The notes beneath the pieces were generated by a model. It did not search any database and was not told where the DNA came from. It saw only the letters and a list, made by a program, of their open reading frames with translations. Below are positions 50,186 through 57,328 of a stretch of DNA of 64,000 bases, piece after piece. The translations under genes and the position numbers were made by a program. Positions within the stretch are counted from its first letter, which is position 1. Each line of letters begins with the position of its first letter. The DNA is from Aureimonas fodinaquatilis (lineage in GTDB: Bacteria; Pseudomonadota; Alphaproteobacteria; Rhizobiales; Rhizobiaceae). The DNA is taken from positions 372,001 through 436,000 of the forward strand of contig NZ_VTWH01000003.1 of NCBI RefSeq assembly GCF_008369445.1. Reading direction: 5' to 3'.

Positions 50186-51867
50186 GCAACTTCTTCCACA
50201 TTCTGCTCGGCAATATAGGACTGGAATCGTGATTTGAACGGCTCCAGCCCGGTCCTGCGCACAGTTTCAATGAACTCTTCGCCGTCCTGCCGAAATGCGA
50301 AATACGTATCCACGATGGCCTCAATGGCGCCGGGAACCTGGTCGCCATCAATGCCAGGGCCGAGCCTTTCGCCCAACGCCGCATTCTCGGTTGCATCGCC
50401 GCCCAGCGTGATCTGGTAATTTTCCTTGCCGGATTTTTCGAGGCCGAGAATTCCTATATGCCCGACATGGTGGTGGCCACAGGCGTTGATGCAGCCTGAA
50501 ATCTTCACCTGCAATGGCCCGATGTCCCGCTGGCGCTGCATGTCTGCAAACGTATTGGCAATTTCCTGCGCTATGGGGATGGAGCGGGCCGTTGCCAACG
50601 CGCAGTAATCCAGCCCGGGGCAGGCAATGATGTCAGACACCAGACCGGCATTGGCAGTGGCCAGCCCTGCCTGTGCCAACTCAGCAAACAATTCCGGCAC
50701 ATCATCCTGCCGCACGTTCGGCAGCACAAGGTTTTGTGAATGGCTGACGCGCAATTCACCCATGGAGTAGCGCTCGGCAATGTCAGCAAAAGCCAGCATC
50801 TGCTCGGCTGTCATATCGCCCGGAATGCCGCCAACCGGCTTCAGCGAAACCGTCAGGATGAGATAGCCGGGCTGCCGGTGAGCAAACCCGTTCTGCTCGA
50901 CAAAATGATGCAGTTCCGGGTTGGCTTCGCGCGCCGCCTGCAATCGCTCGGACTTGGCCGGCAAAGTTTCATAGGCCGGCGGTGCAAAATAGGCGTTGAT
51001 CCGCTGCACTTCTTCTTCCGGCGCGTTGATCGCCGGGCCGTTCAGCGCCGCATATTCCTCTTCAACCCGCCGGGTAAACTCTTCCGTGCCGATTTCGTGC
51101 ACCAGAATTTTCACTCGTGCCTTATATTTGTTGTCGCGCCGCCCCTCGGCATTGTAAACGCGCATCACTGCTTCCAGATAGGCCAGCAATTCGGCCTTGG
51201 GCAGGAAATCGCGCACCACCTTGCCAATCATGGGCGTGCGGCCAAGGCCACCACCGACCACGATTTCATAACCCGGTTCGCCGGTTTGCGGATGCCGCAG
51301 CATGCGAATACCAAGGTCATGCACCTTGATGGCGGCGCGATCATGCTCTGCCCCGGTGACGGCGACCTTGAACTTGCGTGGCAACCAGGCAAATTCCGGG
51401 TGAAGGCTGGACCATTGGCGGATGAGTTCTGCGGTCGGGCGCGGATCTTCCATTTCATCCGCCGCAACACCGGCAAACTGATCAGATGTGACGTTGCGAA
51501 TGCAGTTGCCGCTCGTCTGGATGCAGTGCATTTCCACATCTGCCAGAAGCTGCAGAATGGCCGATACATCGCTGAGCTTGGGCCAGTTGAACTGCAGGTT
51601 CTGCCGCGTGGTAAAATGCGCATAGCCCTTGTCGTAGGTCGCGGCAATGTGGCCCAGTTGCCGAAGTTGCCGGGCATGCAAGGTGCCATAAGGCACGGCG
51701 ACCCGCAGCATGTAAGCATGCAATTGCAGATAGAGGCCGTTTTTCAGCCGAAGCGGGCGAAACTCTTCTTCGGTCAGTGATCCGTCAATCCGGCGTGCAA
51801 TCTGCTCGCTGAACTCTGCAACCCGATCGCGGACGAACTGTTCGTCAAATTCATCATACCGATACAT
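50182..51867 (-). CDS. cysI: Sulfite reductase hemoprotein (nitrite/sulfite reductase family)
   Basis: A 561-residue siroheme and [4Fe-4S] enzyme reducing sulfite to sulfide. N-terminal half-domain: YGTLHARQLRQLGHIAATYD and FTTRQNLQFNW; the cluster ligands are in IACPGLDYCALATARS and KISGCINACGHHHVGHIG. The ATG at 51867 is chosen because the upstream 37 codons overlap the DUF2849 gene and lack family similarity. Context (DUF934, cysH, cysDN) shows it works on sulfite rather than nitrite. No flavoprotein subunit (cysJ) is encoded here, so ferredoxin is a likely donor. Confidence 0.93.
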   Translation of the reverse strand: MYRYDEFDEQFVRDRVAEFSEQIARRIDGSLTEEEFRPLRLKNGLYLQLHAYMLRVAVPYGTLHARQLRQLGHIAATYDKGYAHFTTRQNLQFNWPKLSDVSAILQLLADVEMHCIQTSGNCIRNVTSDQFAGVAADEMEDPRPTAELIRQWSSLHPEFAWLPRKFKVAVTGAEHDRAAIKVHDLGIRMLRHPQTGEPGYEIVVGGGLGRTPMIGKVVRDFLPKAELLAYLEAVMRVYNAEGRRDNKYKARVKILVHEIGTEEFTRRVEEEYAALNGPAINAPEEEVQRINAYFAPPAYETLPAKSERLQAAREANPELHHFVEQNGFAHRQPGYLILTVSLKPVGGIPGDMTAEQMLAFADIAERYSMGELRVSHSQNLVLPNVRQDDVPELFAELAQAGLATANAGLVSDIIACPGLDYCALATARSIPIAQEIANTFADMQRQRDIGPLQVKISGCINACGHHHVGHIGILGLEKSGKENYQITLGGDATENAALGERLGPGIDGDQVPGAIEAIVDTYFAFRQDGEEFIETVRRTGLEPFKSRFQSYIAEQNVEEVA

Positions 51868-52222
51868 TGCTGTCTTTCCCGTGCGCGCGAAATTCTGCCT
51901 GTTTGCCAAGGTCCGGATGGGTGGAAGGGCCTTTTTGGCGAATGGCCTCGCGGAAATGCGTCGCCTGCGGATAGCCATCAGGCTCCACGCGCACAGCCAC
52001 CAGATAAGGCTCGACCACTAGATTGGCCCTCAGGGCTTCATGCCCCCGCGCGTCCAGTGCTTCGGCAGCTTCAAGATCAGTGGCAACCTGCGCCTGTGCA
52101 GGGTCGGGGCTCCAGCCACTCTTTGTCAGAAAAACCACATCGCCAGACAGCAGATGATTGGCGGAAACAACGGCTGGCAACTGAATGCCCTTGTATTTGT
52201 CCGCAGCGGCAGCTTTGGCCAT
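51854..52222 (-). CDS. DUF2849 family protein, first gene of the cys operon
   Basis: A 122-residue protein of the DUF2849 family. It contains QLPAVVSANHLLSGDVVFLT, SGWSPDPAQAQVATDLEAAE and LVVEPYLVAVRVEPDGYPQ. The family nearly always precedes the sulfite reductase gene in alphaproteobacteria, often after cysG, which is not present here. Function is unknown. The ATG at 52222 has AAGG 8 bases upstream; longer starts would extend into the promoter region. Its end overlaps cysI by 14 bases. Confidence 0.87.
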   Translation of the reverse strand: MAKAAAADKYKGIQLPAVVSANHLLSGDVVFLTKSGWSPDPAQAQVATDLEAAEALDARGHEALRANLVVEPYLVAVRVEPDGYPQATHFREAIRQKGPSTHPDLGKQAEFRAHGKDSNVSV

Positions 52223-52537
52223 TTGGGAACCTTTGTTTTCAGCCGCTCGGCGCAGCATCCAATTCAACAGGTGGCAGAGGCTGTTGTGCCGGCTGCCTTG
52301 TTCCCATTCTAATAAGCTATTGTCGGAGCTTTCGCGGCGATGCCCATTCCAATCGCACCGATGCAAGCGGATGATTTTCCTTCAGAACTGCATCTGCCGC
52401 GATTCTGGTTCCAAACCCGTTTTCCGGGCAAAGCGATTTGCGCCGAAAAGGGATTCGCTTGCCGCCAAGACAGTGCGACAAAACAAATAGTTAGAGGGTT
52501 TCGAGCGATCGGAAAATCATCGGAAACACTGCAATAT
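52223..52537. other. Intergenic region upstream of the cys operon
   Basis: These 315 bases should carry the cys operon promoter. I see no gene. Segments such as the one around 52420-52480 contain short inverted motifs (CCCGTTTTCCGGG) reminiscent of dispersed intergenic repeats of this order. No CysB- or riboswitch-like signal stands out. Confidence 0.4.
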
Positions 52538-53767
52538 CTAAAGTGCCTCGCCGCGCAGCAGGCGCGGGCCGGACGTTTCCGACAGTCCGGCGGCTGCGCC
52601 AATAAAGTAGGATTTGGCCAGGGGTGTACGGTCCACCAGACTCAGGCCAAAATCACGCAACCGTCGCAGAACGGCATTGTCGTTGGAAAACAGCCGGTTC
52701 AGAATATCGGTCGTGGCGCCCATTTTTACCGTGTCGAACCGCCGCCATTGCTGGTAGCTTTCCAGCACGTCTATGGCGCCAATATCCCGGCCAATGCGGG
52801 CCGCTTCCACGATGGTTTGCGCAAGGGCCGCTACATCCTTGAAGCCATAATTCAAACCCTGTCCGGCAATCGGGTGCATGCCATGGGCAGAATCTCCCAC
52901 CAGCGCAAAGCGCGGGCGAACAAAATCGCGCGCCAGCCGCAGCCCCAGCGGAAAGGCTCTTGGCTTTCCCTCCACGGTCAGTGCGCCGAGCTTGAAGCCA
53001 AAGCGGCGTTCCAGTTCCAGCTCGAACACCATGGCGTCGGCAGCAACCAGACGCTCGGCCTCACGCGTGCTTTCAGTCCAGACCAGTGAAGAGCGGTTGT
53101 TCTGCAAAGGCAGTATGGCGAACGGCCCGGCAGGCAGGAAATGCTCCTCGGCACGCCCTTCATGCGGCCGTTCATGCGCCACCGTTACCACAATGCCGGA
53201 TTGCCCATAATCGCTGTAGACGGTTTTGATGCCAATCATGTCACGCAGTTTGGAATTGACGCCATCGGCAGCTACGACCAGGCGGGCGCGAACCTCCTCA
53301 CCGGAGGACAGCCGGACACGCATGGCTGCGGGCTCTTCCTGCAAGGAGGATACGGCAACACCGAAACGCACATCCACGCCAAGAGCGCGCGCTTTTTCGC
53401 GCAAGGGGGCGGTCATCGCAATATTCGGCACCATGTGGGCAAAGGGTTCGCCAGGACGCACTTCGCCATCAAATGTCAGAAACACCGGACGCACAGGGTC
53501 TGCCAACCGGGAATCTGTCACAATCATTTCATTGATGGGTTGGGCGCTCGGTAAGACCTCTTGCCAGACACCCAGTTGCTCAAGCATGCGGCTGGCAGCG
53601 GCAGCCACAGCGGAGGCCCGGTTGTCTTTTGTCCAGGCGGCTTCCGGCGCCATGTCAACCAGCAGAATCGAAAGGCCGGGGGCAAACTGGCGTATGGCAA
53701 CGGCGGTGGAAAGACCAACATAATTGCCACCGGCAATAACAATGTCGAAATTTACGGGCGCATCCAT
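52538..53767 (-). CDS. UbiH/UbiF/COQ6 family FAD-dependent hydroxylase
   Basis: A 409-residue flavoprotein monooxygenase for ubiquinone ring hydroxylation. The N-terminal FAD-binding motif is FDIVIAGGNYVGLSTAVAIR, in which N replaces the third Gly of GxGxxG. The second FAD motif is RFALVGDSAHGMHPIAGQGLNYGFKD and the middle DG motif is VVAADGVNSKLRDMIG. These three motifs define the UbiH/COQ6 group; which ring position it hydroxylates cannot be told, and alphaproteobacterial UbiL or UbiM-type roles are possible. It diverges from tesB. Confidence 0.92.
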   Translation of the reverse strand: MDAPVNFDIVIAGGNYVGLSTAVAIRQFAPGLSILLVDMAPEAAWTKDNRASAVAAAASRMLEQLGVWQEVLPSAQPINEMIVTDSRLADPVRPVFLTFDGEVRPGEPFAHMVPNIAMTAPLREKARALGVDVRFGVAVSSLQEEPAAMRVRLSSGEEVRARLVVAADGVNSKLRDMIGIKTVYSDYGQSGIVVTVAHERPHEGRAEEHFLPAGPFAILPLQNNRSSLVWTESTREAERLVAADAMVFELELERRFGFKLGALTVEGKPRAFPLGLRLARDFVRPRFALVGDSAHGMHPIAGQGLNYGFKDVAALAQTIVEAARIGRDIGAIDVLESYQQWRRFDTVKMGATTDILNRLFSNDNAVLRRLRDFGLSLVDRTPLAKSYFIGAAAGLSETSGPRLLRGEAL

Positions 53768-53879
53768 TGGCGATTCACTTTGCTCTTCCAGTTGTGTGCT
53801 GGTTTAGAACGTTTCATGTGATAATTCGATCACCTGTAACATTCTCACTCTTTGCCTTGTCGCATTGTCCTGCGGTGGA

Positions 53880-53916
53880 AACAATTCCGCATCAACGGGA
53901 ATTGCTCTAAAGCATC
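53880..53916 (+). repeat. Dispersed intergenic repeat, copy 1
   Basis: The stretch contains ATTCC, then TCAACGGGAATTGCTC, and matches the element at 62367-62400 over most of about 36 bases. Both copies precede genes of the conserved core block. Similar TCAACGGGAAT...GCTC elements recur in genomes of this order as far as I recall. Confidence 0.4.
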
Positions 53917-53942
53917 GCATCGCGCTTGAACAGGAACTGACC

Positions 53943-54821
53943 ATGCATGAAAATGTGCGCACCCTGCTGGATACGCTTGAGCTGGAAAAGCTGGAGGAAA
54001 ATCTCTTTCGCGGAACCAGCCCTGACAACGGATGGCAACGGGTGTTTGGTGGTCAGGTTGTGGCGCAGGCGCTGGTAGCGGCACAAAATACGGTTGCTCA
54101 GGACCGCCATGTTCATTCGCTGCATGGCTATTTTATTCGCCCGGGGGACCCAACAATACCGATTGTTTATGAAGTTGCACGGCTGCGGGATGGGGGCAGT
54201 TTCACCACCCGGGTCGTGACTGGCATTCAACACGGCGAGGCTATTTTCACCCTTTCCGCGTCATTTCAGCGGCCGGAAAAGGGTCTGGAACATCAGGCGA
54301 CCATGCCGAAGGTGCCAGGGCCGGATGACATTATTGGCCAGGAAGAGCTGACAACGCGGATTCTGGAAAGTGCGCCGGATGCCGTGCGGCACTACTGGAT
54401 GCGACCGCGCCCGATTGAGTTTCGCCCGGTTTCCTTTGAGCATTACCTGACCGGGGATAAATTGCCGCCCGCGCAGAATGTCTGGGTGCGGTGCCTGAGC
54501 GATATTGGTGATGATCCGAAGCTCAACGCCGCAGTGCTGGCCTATCTGTCGGATATGACCTTGCTGGACACGTCCCTGTTTGCCCATGGCATGTCTATTT
54601 TTGACCGGCGTGTGCAAGCCGCAAGTCTGGATCACGCAATGTGGTTTCACCGGCCTTTCAGGGTCAGCGAGTGGCTGCTCTACACGCAGGATTCGCCATC
54701 TTCCTCAGGCGGTCGCGGTCTGACACGCGGTTCCCTGTTCTCGGCAGACGGCACTCTGGTTGCTTCGGTTGCACAGGAAGGATTGATACGTCTTCGGCAA
54801 AAGTCGCAACCTGACGTATAA
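53943..54821 (+). CDS. tesB: Acyl-CoA thioesterase II
   Basis: A 292-residue double hot-dog thioesterase that hydrolyses medium- and long-chain acyl-CoA. It begins LLDTLELEKLEENLFRGTSP and shows the family's RVFGGQVVAQALVAA, LHGYFIRPGDP and, near the C-terminus, ASLDHAMWFHRPFR followed by RGLTRGSLFSADGTLVASVAQEGLIR, which hold the Asp and Gln of the catalytic set. The ATG at 53943 is chosen by AGGA upstream and family length. It stands between the UbiH-type gene and glnK, an arrangement typical of this order. Confidence 0.95.
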   Translation: MHENVRTLLDTLELEKLEENLFRGTSPDNGWQRVFGGQVVAQALVAAQNTVAQDRHVHSLHGYFIRPGDPTIPIVYEVARLRDGGSFTTRVVTGIQHGEAIFTLSASFQRPEKGLEHQATMPKVPGPDDIIGQEELTTRILESAPDAVRHYWMRPRPIEFRPVSFEHYLTGDKLPPAQNVWVRCLSDIGDDPKLNAAVLAYLSDMTLLDTSLFAHGMSIFDRRVQAASLDHAMWFHRPFRVSEWLLYTQDSPSSSGGRGLTRGSLFSADGTLVASVAQEGLIRLRQKSQPDV

Positions 54822-54947
54822 AATTCATGCACACTGCTTATATTTTATGCATTGCCTAGCATGTAATCACTTTCGAATTTTCCCGGCAGCTCATCAACCG
54901 GGATGAAAATGCCGGAAAATAAGGCTTTCACCGCACCAATGCGCAAT

Positions 54948-54963
54948 TGGCACGAAACTTGCT
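54948..54963 (+). promoter_or_regulatory. Sigma-54 promoter of glnK-amtB
   Basis: TGGCACG (54948-54954), four bases, then TTGCT (54959-54963) match the sigma-54 consensus exactly, with GG and GC spaced 12 bases apart. Transcription should start near 54974, leaving a leader of about 76 bases. NtrC sites are expected further upstream but no clear pair was found by eye. Confidence 0.93.
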
Positions 54964-55049
54964 TCATCTCTTAACGTCGGAAGACGGTGCGCAATCGGCA
55001 AGGCTGTCTGCACAAGCAGAGTGCCTTGGCCAGATATATCGAGGTGAAC

Positions 55050-55388
55050 ATGAAAATCGTGATGGCGATCATCAAGCCATTCAAGCTTGACGAGGTCCGG
55101 GAGGCACTGACAGCCGTTGGCATTCAGGGTCTGACCGTTACCGAGGTCAAAGGCTATGGGCGGCAAAAAGGACATACCGAAATTTATCGCGGCACTGAAT
55201 ATGCCGTCAGCTTTCTGCCCAAGCTGAAAATCGAGATCGGCGTTCCGTCGGATCTGGTCGATGAAGCGGTCAACGCCATCGCATCCGCAGCCAGAACCGG
55301 ACAGATCGGCGACGGCAAGATTTTCGTCTTCGGTATTGAGCAGGCGGTTCGCATCCGCACCGGCGAAACCGACGTGAGTGCGCTGTGA
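55050..55388 (+). CDS. glnK: Nitrogen regulatory protein PII
   Basis: A 112-residue PII signal protein that senses 2-oxoglutarate, ATP/ADP and glutamine status. The uridylylation site Y51 lies in the T-loop (EIYRGTEYAVSF); the first block MKIVMAIIKPFKLDEVREAL and the C-terminal GDGKIFVFGIEQAVRIRTGE complete the family pattern. It sits behind a consensus sigma-54 promoter and 14 bases before amtB, so it is the GlnK paralogue that binds and blocks AmtB when ammonium rises. GAGG precedes the ATG. Confidence 0.96.
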   Translation: MKIVMAIIKPFKLDEVREALTAVGIQGLTVTEVKGYGRQKGHTEIYRGTEYAVSFLPKLKIEIGVPSDLVDEAVNAIASAARTGQIGDGKIFVFGIEQAVRIRTGETDVSAL

Positions 55389-55402
55389 GGGGATTTTCAA
55401 AA

Positions 55403-56770
55403 ATGAAGTTGTTCAAATCTGTTATCGCTGGCGGCGTTCTGGGCGCAATGGCCACAAGTCTTGCCTTTGCGCAGGATCTTGGCATTGGCCCGGCACCGCA
55501 GGAAGTTGTTGGCGAAGTGGTGGACAAGGGCGATGTCGCCTGGATGCTCACCTCCACGGTTCTGGTGCTGTTCATGATTCTGCCGGGGCTGGGCCTGTTC
55601 TACGGCGGGCTGGTGCGCGCCAAGAACATGTTGTCCGTGCTGATGCAGTGCGTCAGCATCACCTCCATCGTCATGATCATCTATGTTCTTTACGGTTATT
55701 CACTGGCCTTTGGCGGCTCTGAAAGCCCGTATTGGGGCGGCTTCGGCAAGGTGTTTCTGGCGGGTATCAACGCCGATTCGACCGTTGGCACGTTCACCGA
55801 TGGTGTGGTGCTGCCGGAATATCTGTTCATGGCGTTTCAGATGACATTCGCCTGCATTACGCCAGCGCTTATCGTGGGGGCATTTGCCGAACGCATCAAA
55901 TTCAGCGCGGTTGTGTTGTTCATGATCCTCTGGGTCACGCTGGTTTACTTCCCGATCGCGCACATGGTCTGGGACAGCAACGGCCTTATCTTCAACGGCA
56001 TGCACGCGGGCGGCGTCGCTGCACTCGACTTTGCTGGTGGTACGGTGGTTCACATCAATGCGGGCATTGCCGCTCTGGTTGGCTCGTTGATTATTGGCAA
56101 GCGCACAGGCCTTGGCAAAGAGATGATGGCTCCGCACTCCATGACCCTGACCATGGTTGGCGCCTGCATTCTGTGGGTTGGCTGGTTCGGCTTCAATGCC
56201 GGTTCCAACCTGGAGGCAACAGGCGGCGCGGCGCTGGCAATGATCAACACCTTTACGGCAACAGCCGGTGCGACGGTTGCGTGGATTGTCATTGAAGCTC
56301 TGTCACGCGGCAAAGCTTCCATGCTGGGCGCAGTGTCCGGCATCATTGCCGGCCTTGTGGCTGTAACACCCGCTGCCGGATTGATAGGGCCAATCGGCGG
56401 TATCTTCCTTGGTGCTCTGGCTTCTGCCGCCTGCTACTTCTTCGTTGCAGTGGTCAAGCCTGCGCTGGGTTATGATGACAGTCTGGATGTCTTTGGCATT
56501 CACGGCATTGGCGGTATTGTCGGCGCGATCGGCACCGGCATTTTCGTTTCCTCCTCGCTGGGCGGCATTGGTCTTGAAGAGGGCGTAACGATGGGCGCGC
56601 AGGTCTATTCGCAGATCGTCGCCGTGCTGATCACCATCGTCTATTGCGGTGTGGTTTCGGCCATTCTGTACAAGGTGGTGGATCTGGTCATCGGCTTGCG
56701 TCCAACCGTGGAAGCAGAGCGTGAAGGGCTGGACATCACCTCGCATGGTGAATCGGCTTATCACTACTAA
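55403..56770 (+). CDS. amtB: Ammonium transporter
   Basis: A 455-residue inner-membrane channel with a signal peptide (MKLFKSVIAGGVLGAMATSL, cleaved after AFA) and eleven spans. Family landmarks are VLFMILPGLGLFYGGLVRAKN, the MAPHSMTLTMVGACILWVGW segment and DVFGIHGIGGIVGAIGTG, which carry the paired pore histidines and gate residues. The C-terminal tail that contacts GlnK is present (LRPTVEAEREGLDITSHGES). GAGGGG precedes the ATG at 55403; a GTG overlapping the glnK stop is less likely. A strong terminator follows. Confidence 0.96.
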   Translation: MKLFKSVIAGGVLGAMATSLAFAQDLGIGPAPQEVVGEVVDKGDVAWMLTSTVLVLFMILPGLGLFYGGLVRAKNMLSVLMQCVSITSIVMIIYVLYGYSLAFGGSESPYWGGFGKVFLAGINADSTVGTFTDGVVLPEYLFMAFQMTFACITPALIVGAFAERIKFSAVVLFMILWVTLVYFPIAHMVWDSNGLIFNGMHAGGVAALDFAGGTVVHINAGIAALVGSLIIGKRTGLGKEMMAPHSMTLTMVGACILWVGWFGFNAGSNLEATGGAALAMINTFTATAGATVAWIVIEALSRGKASMLGAVSGIIAGLVAVTPAAGLIGPIGGIFLGALASAACYFFVAVVKPALGYDDSLDVFGIHGIGGIVGAIGTGIFVSSSLGGIGLEEGVTMGAQVYSQIVAVLITIVYCGVVSAILYKVVDLVIGLRPTVEAEREGLDITSHGESAYHY

Positions 56771-56790
56771 GCCAAACCCATAATGATCAG

Positions 56791-56822
56791 AAAACGCCCG
56801 CCGGACATCCGGCGGGCGTTTT
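56791..56822 (+). terminator. Rho-independent terminator after amtB
   Basis: AAAACGCCCGCCGG (56791-56804) pairs perfectly with CCGGCGGGCGTTTT (56809-56822) around a 4-base loop. The flanking A- and T-runs make it effective in both directions, serving amtB and the convergent acetyltransferase gene. Confidence 0.93.
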
Positions 56823-56826
56823 CACA

Positions 56827-57120
56827 TCACGCAGCGGCAGTGGCGATGTTGGCGTATTTTTCCGGATGCCGCGCAAATTGCACCTGAACATAAGAGCAGG
56901 TCGGATAAATTTTCCAGCCATGGTCCCGAGCATGGGCCACAGCAGCTTCCAGCAGCTTTTCCGCCACGCCCTGTCCGCGCAAAGCTGGCGGTACGAAGGT
57001 GTGGTTAAACACAACCGTTCCGGGGGTGGTGCCGGAAGCATAGCTCAACTCAGCCTCTGCTGCGCCGGTTCCAGTTAAAAAGCGCCCGCCATTGCCTGCT
57101 GCCTCGTGCCGAATATCCAT
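56827..57120 (-). CDS. Small GNAT family N-acetyltransferase (YjdJ/Gtl3B-like)
   Basis: A 97-residue minimal acetyltransferase. The acetyl-CoA binding motif is RGQGVAEKLLEAAVAHAR, preceded by NHTFVPPALRG and followed by WKIYPTCSYVQVQFARHPEKY, where the Cys and final Tyr of this group lie. Such short proteins may acetylate small amines or proteins; the target is unknown. The ATG at 57120 gives the family start; 14 upstream codons are not conserved. It converges on amtB and diverges from ftsK, with a perfect dyad 42 bases upstream. Confidence 0.85.
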   Translation of the reverse strand: MDIRHEAAGNGGRFLTGTGAAEAELSYASGTTPGTVVFNHTFVPPALRGQGVAEKLLEAAVAHARDHGWKIYPTCSYVQVQFARHPEKYANIATAAA

Positions 57121-57161
57121 CTTCGCCTGTCTCCTGGAATGAAAATGCAAATCAAATTTCA

Positions 57162-57182
57162 AGGTTAAAGAGGCTTTAACCT
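57162..57182. promoter_or_regulatory. Perfect 9-base dyad between acetyltransferase and ftsK
   Basis: AGGTTAAAG (57162-57170) and CTTTAACCT (57174-57182) are perfect arms around AGG. The compact 21-base dyad resembles operators of MerR-type regulators in size. It lies 42 bases upstream of the acetyltransferase ATG and 147 bases before ftsK. Confidence 0.45.
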
Positions 57183-57328
57183 GCCTGTGGTAACTGTGCT
57201 AGCCATTGGAGGTTCCAGGCCGTTGGCCGGAACAGCATCATTCTGAAATCATTGCCTCATTGGCAATATTTCAGGTTTTGTTGAACGCTGGTCGGCATGG
57301 CACCGGCAGGCACCAGGGCAAAGCGCGG

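Noticed and set aside
52340-53089. A 249-codon plus-strand open frame before and inside the UbiH-type gene
   Set aside because: More than half is antisense to a clear FAD hydroxylase gene, and the rest lies in an intergenic region with repeat-like sequence.
53817-53834. CRP-like site TGTGA...TCACC between the UbiH-type gene and tesB
   Set aside because: The spacer is 8 rather than 6 bases and one half-site is imperfect, so it does not fit Crp; it remains only a short dyad.
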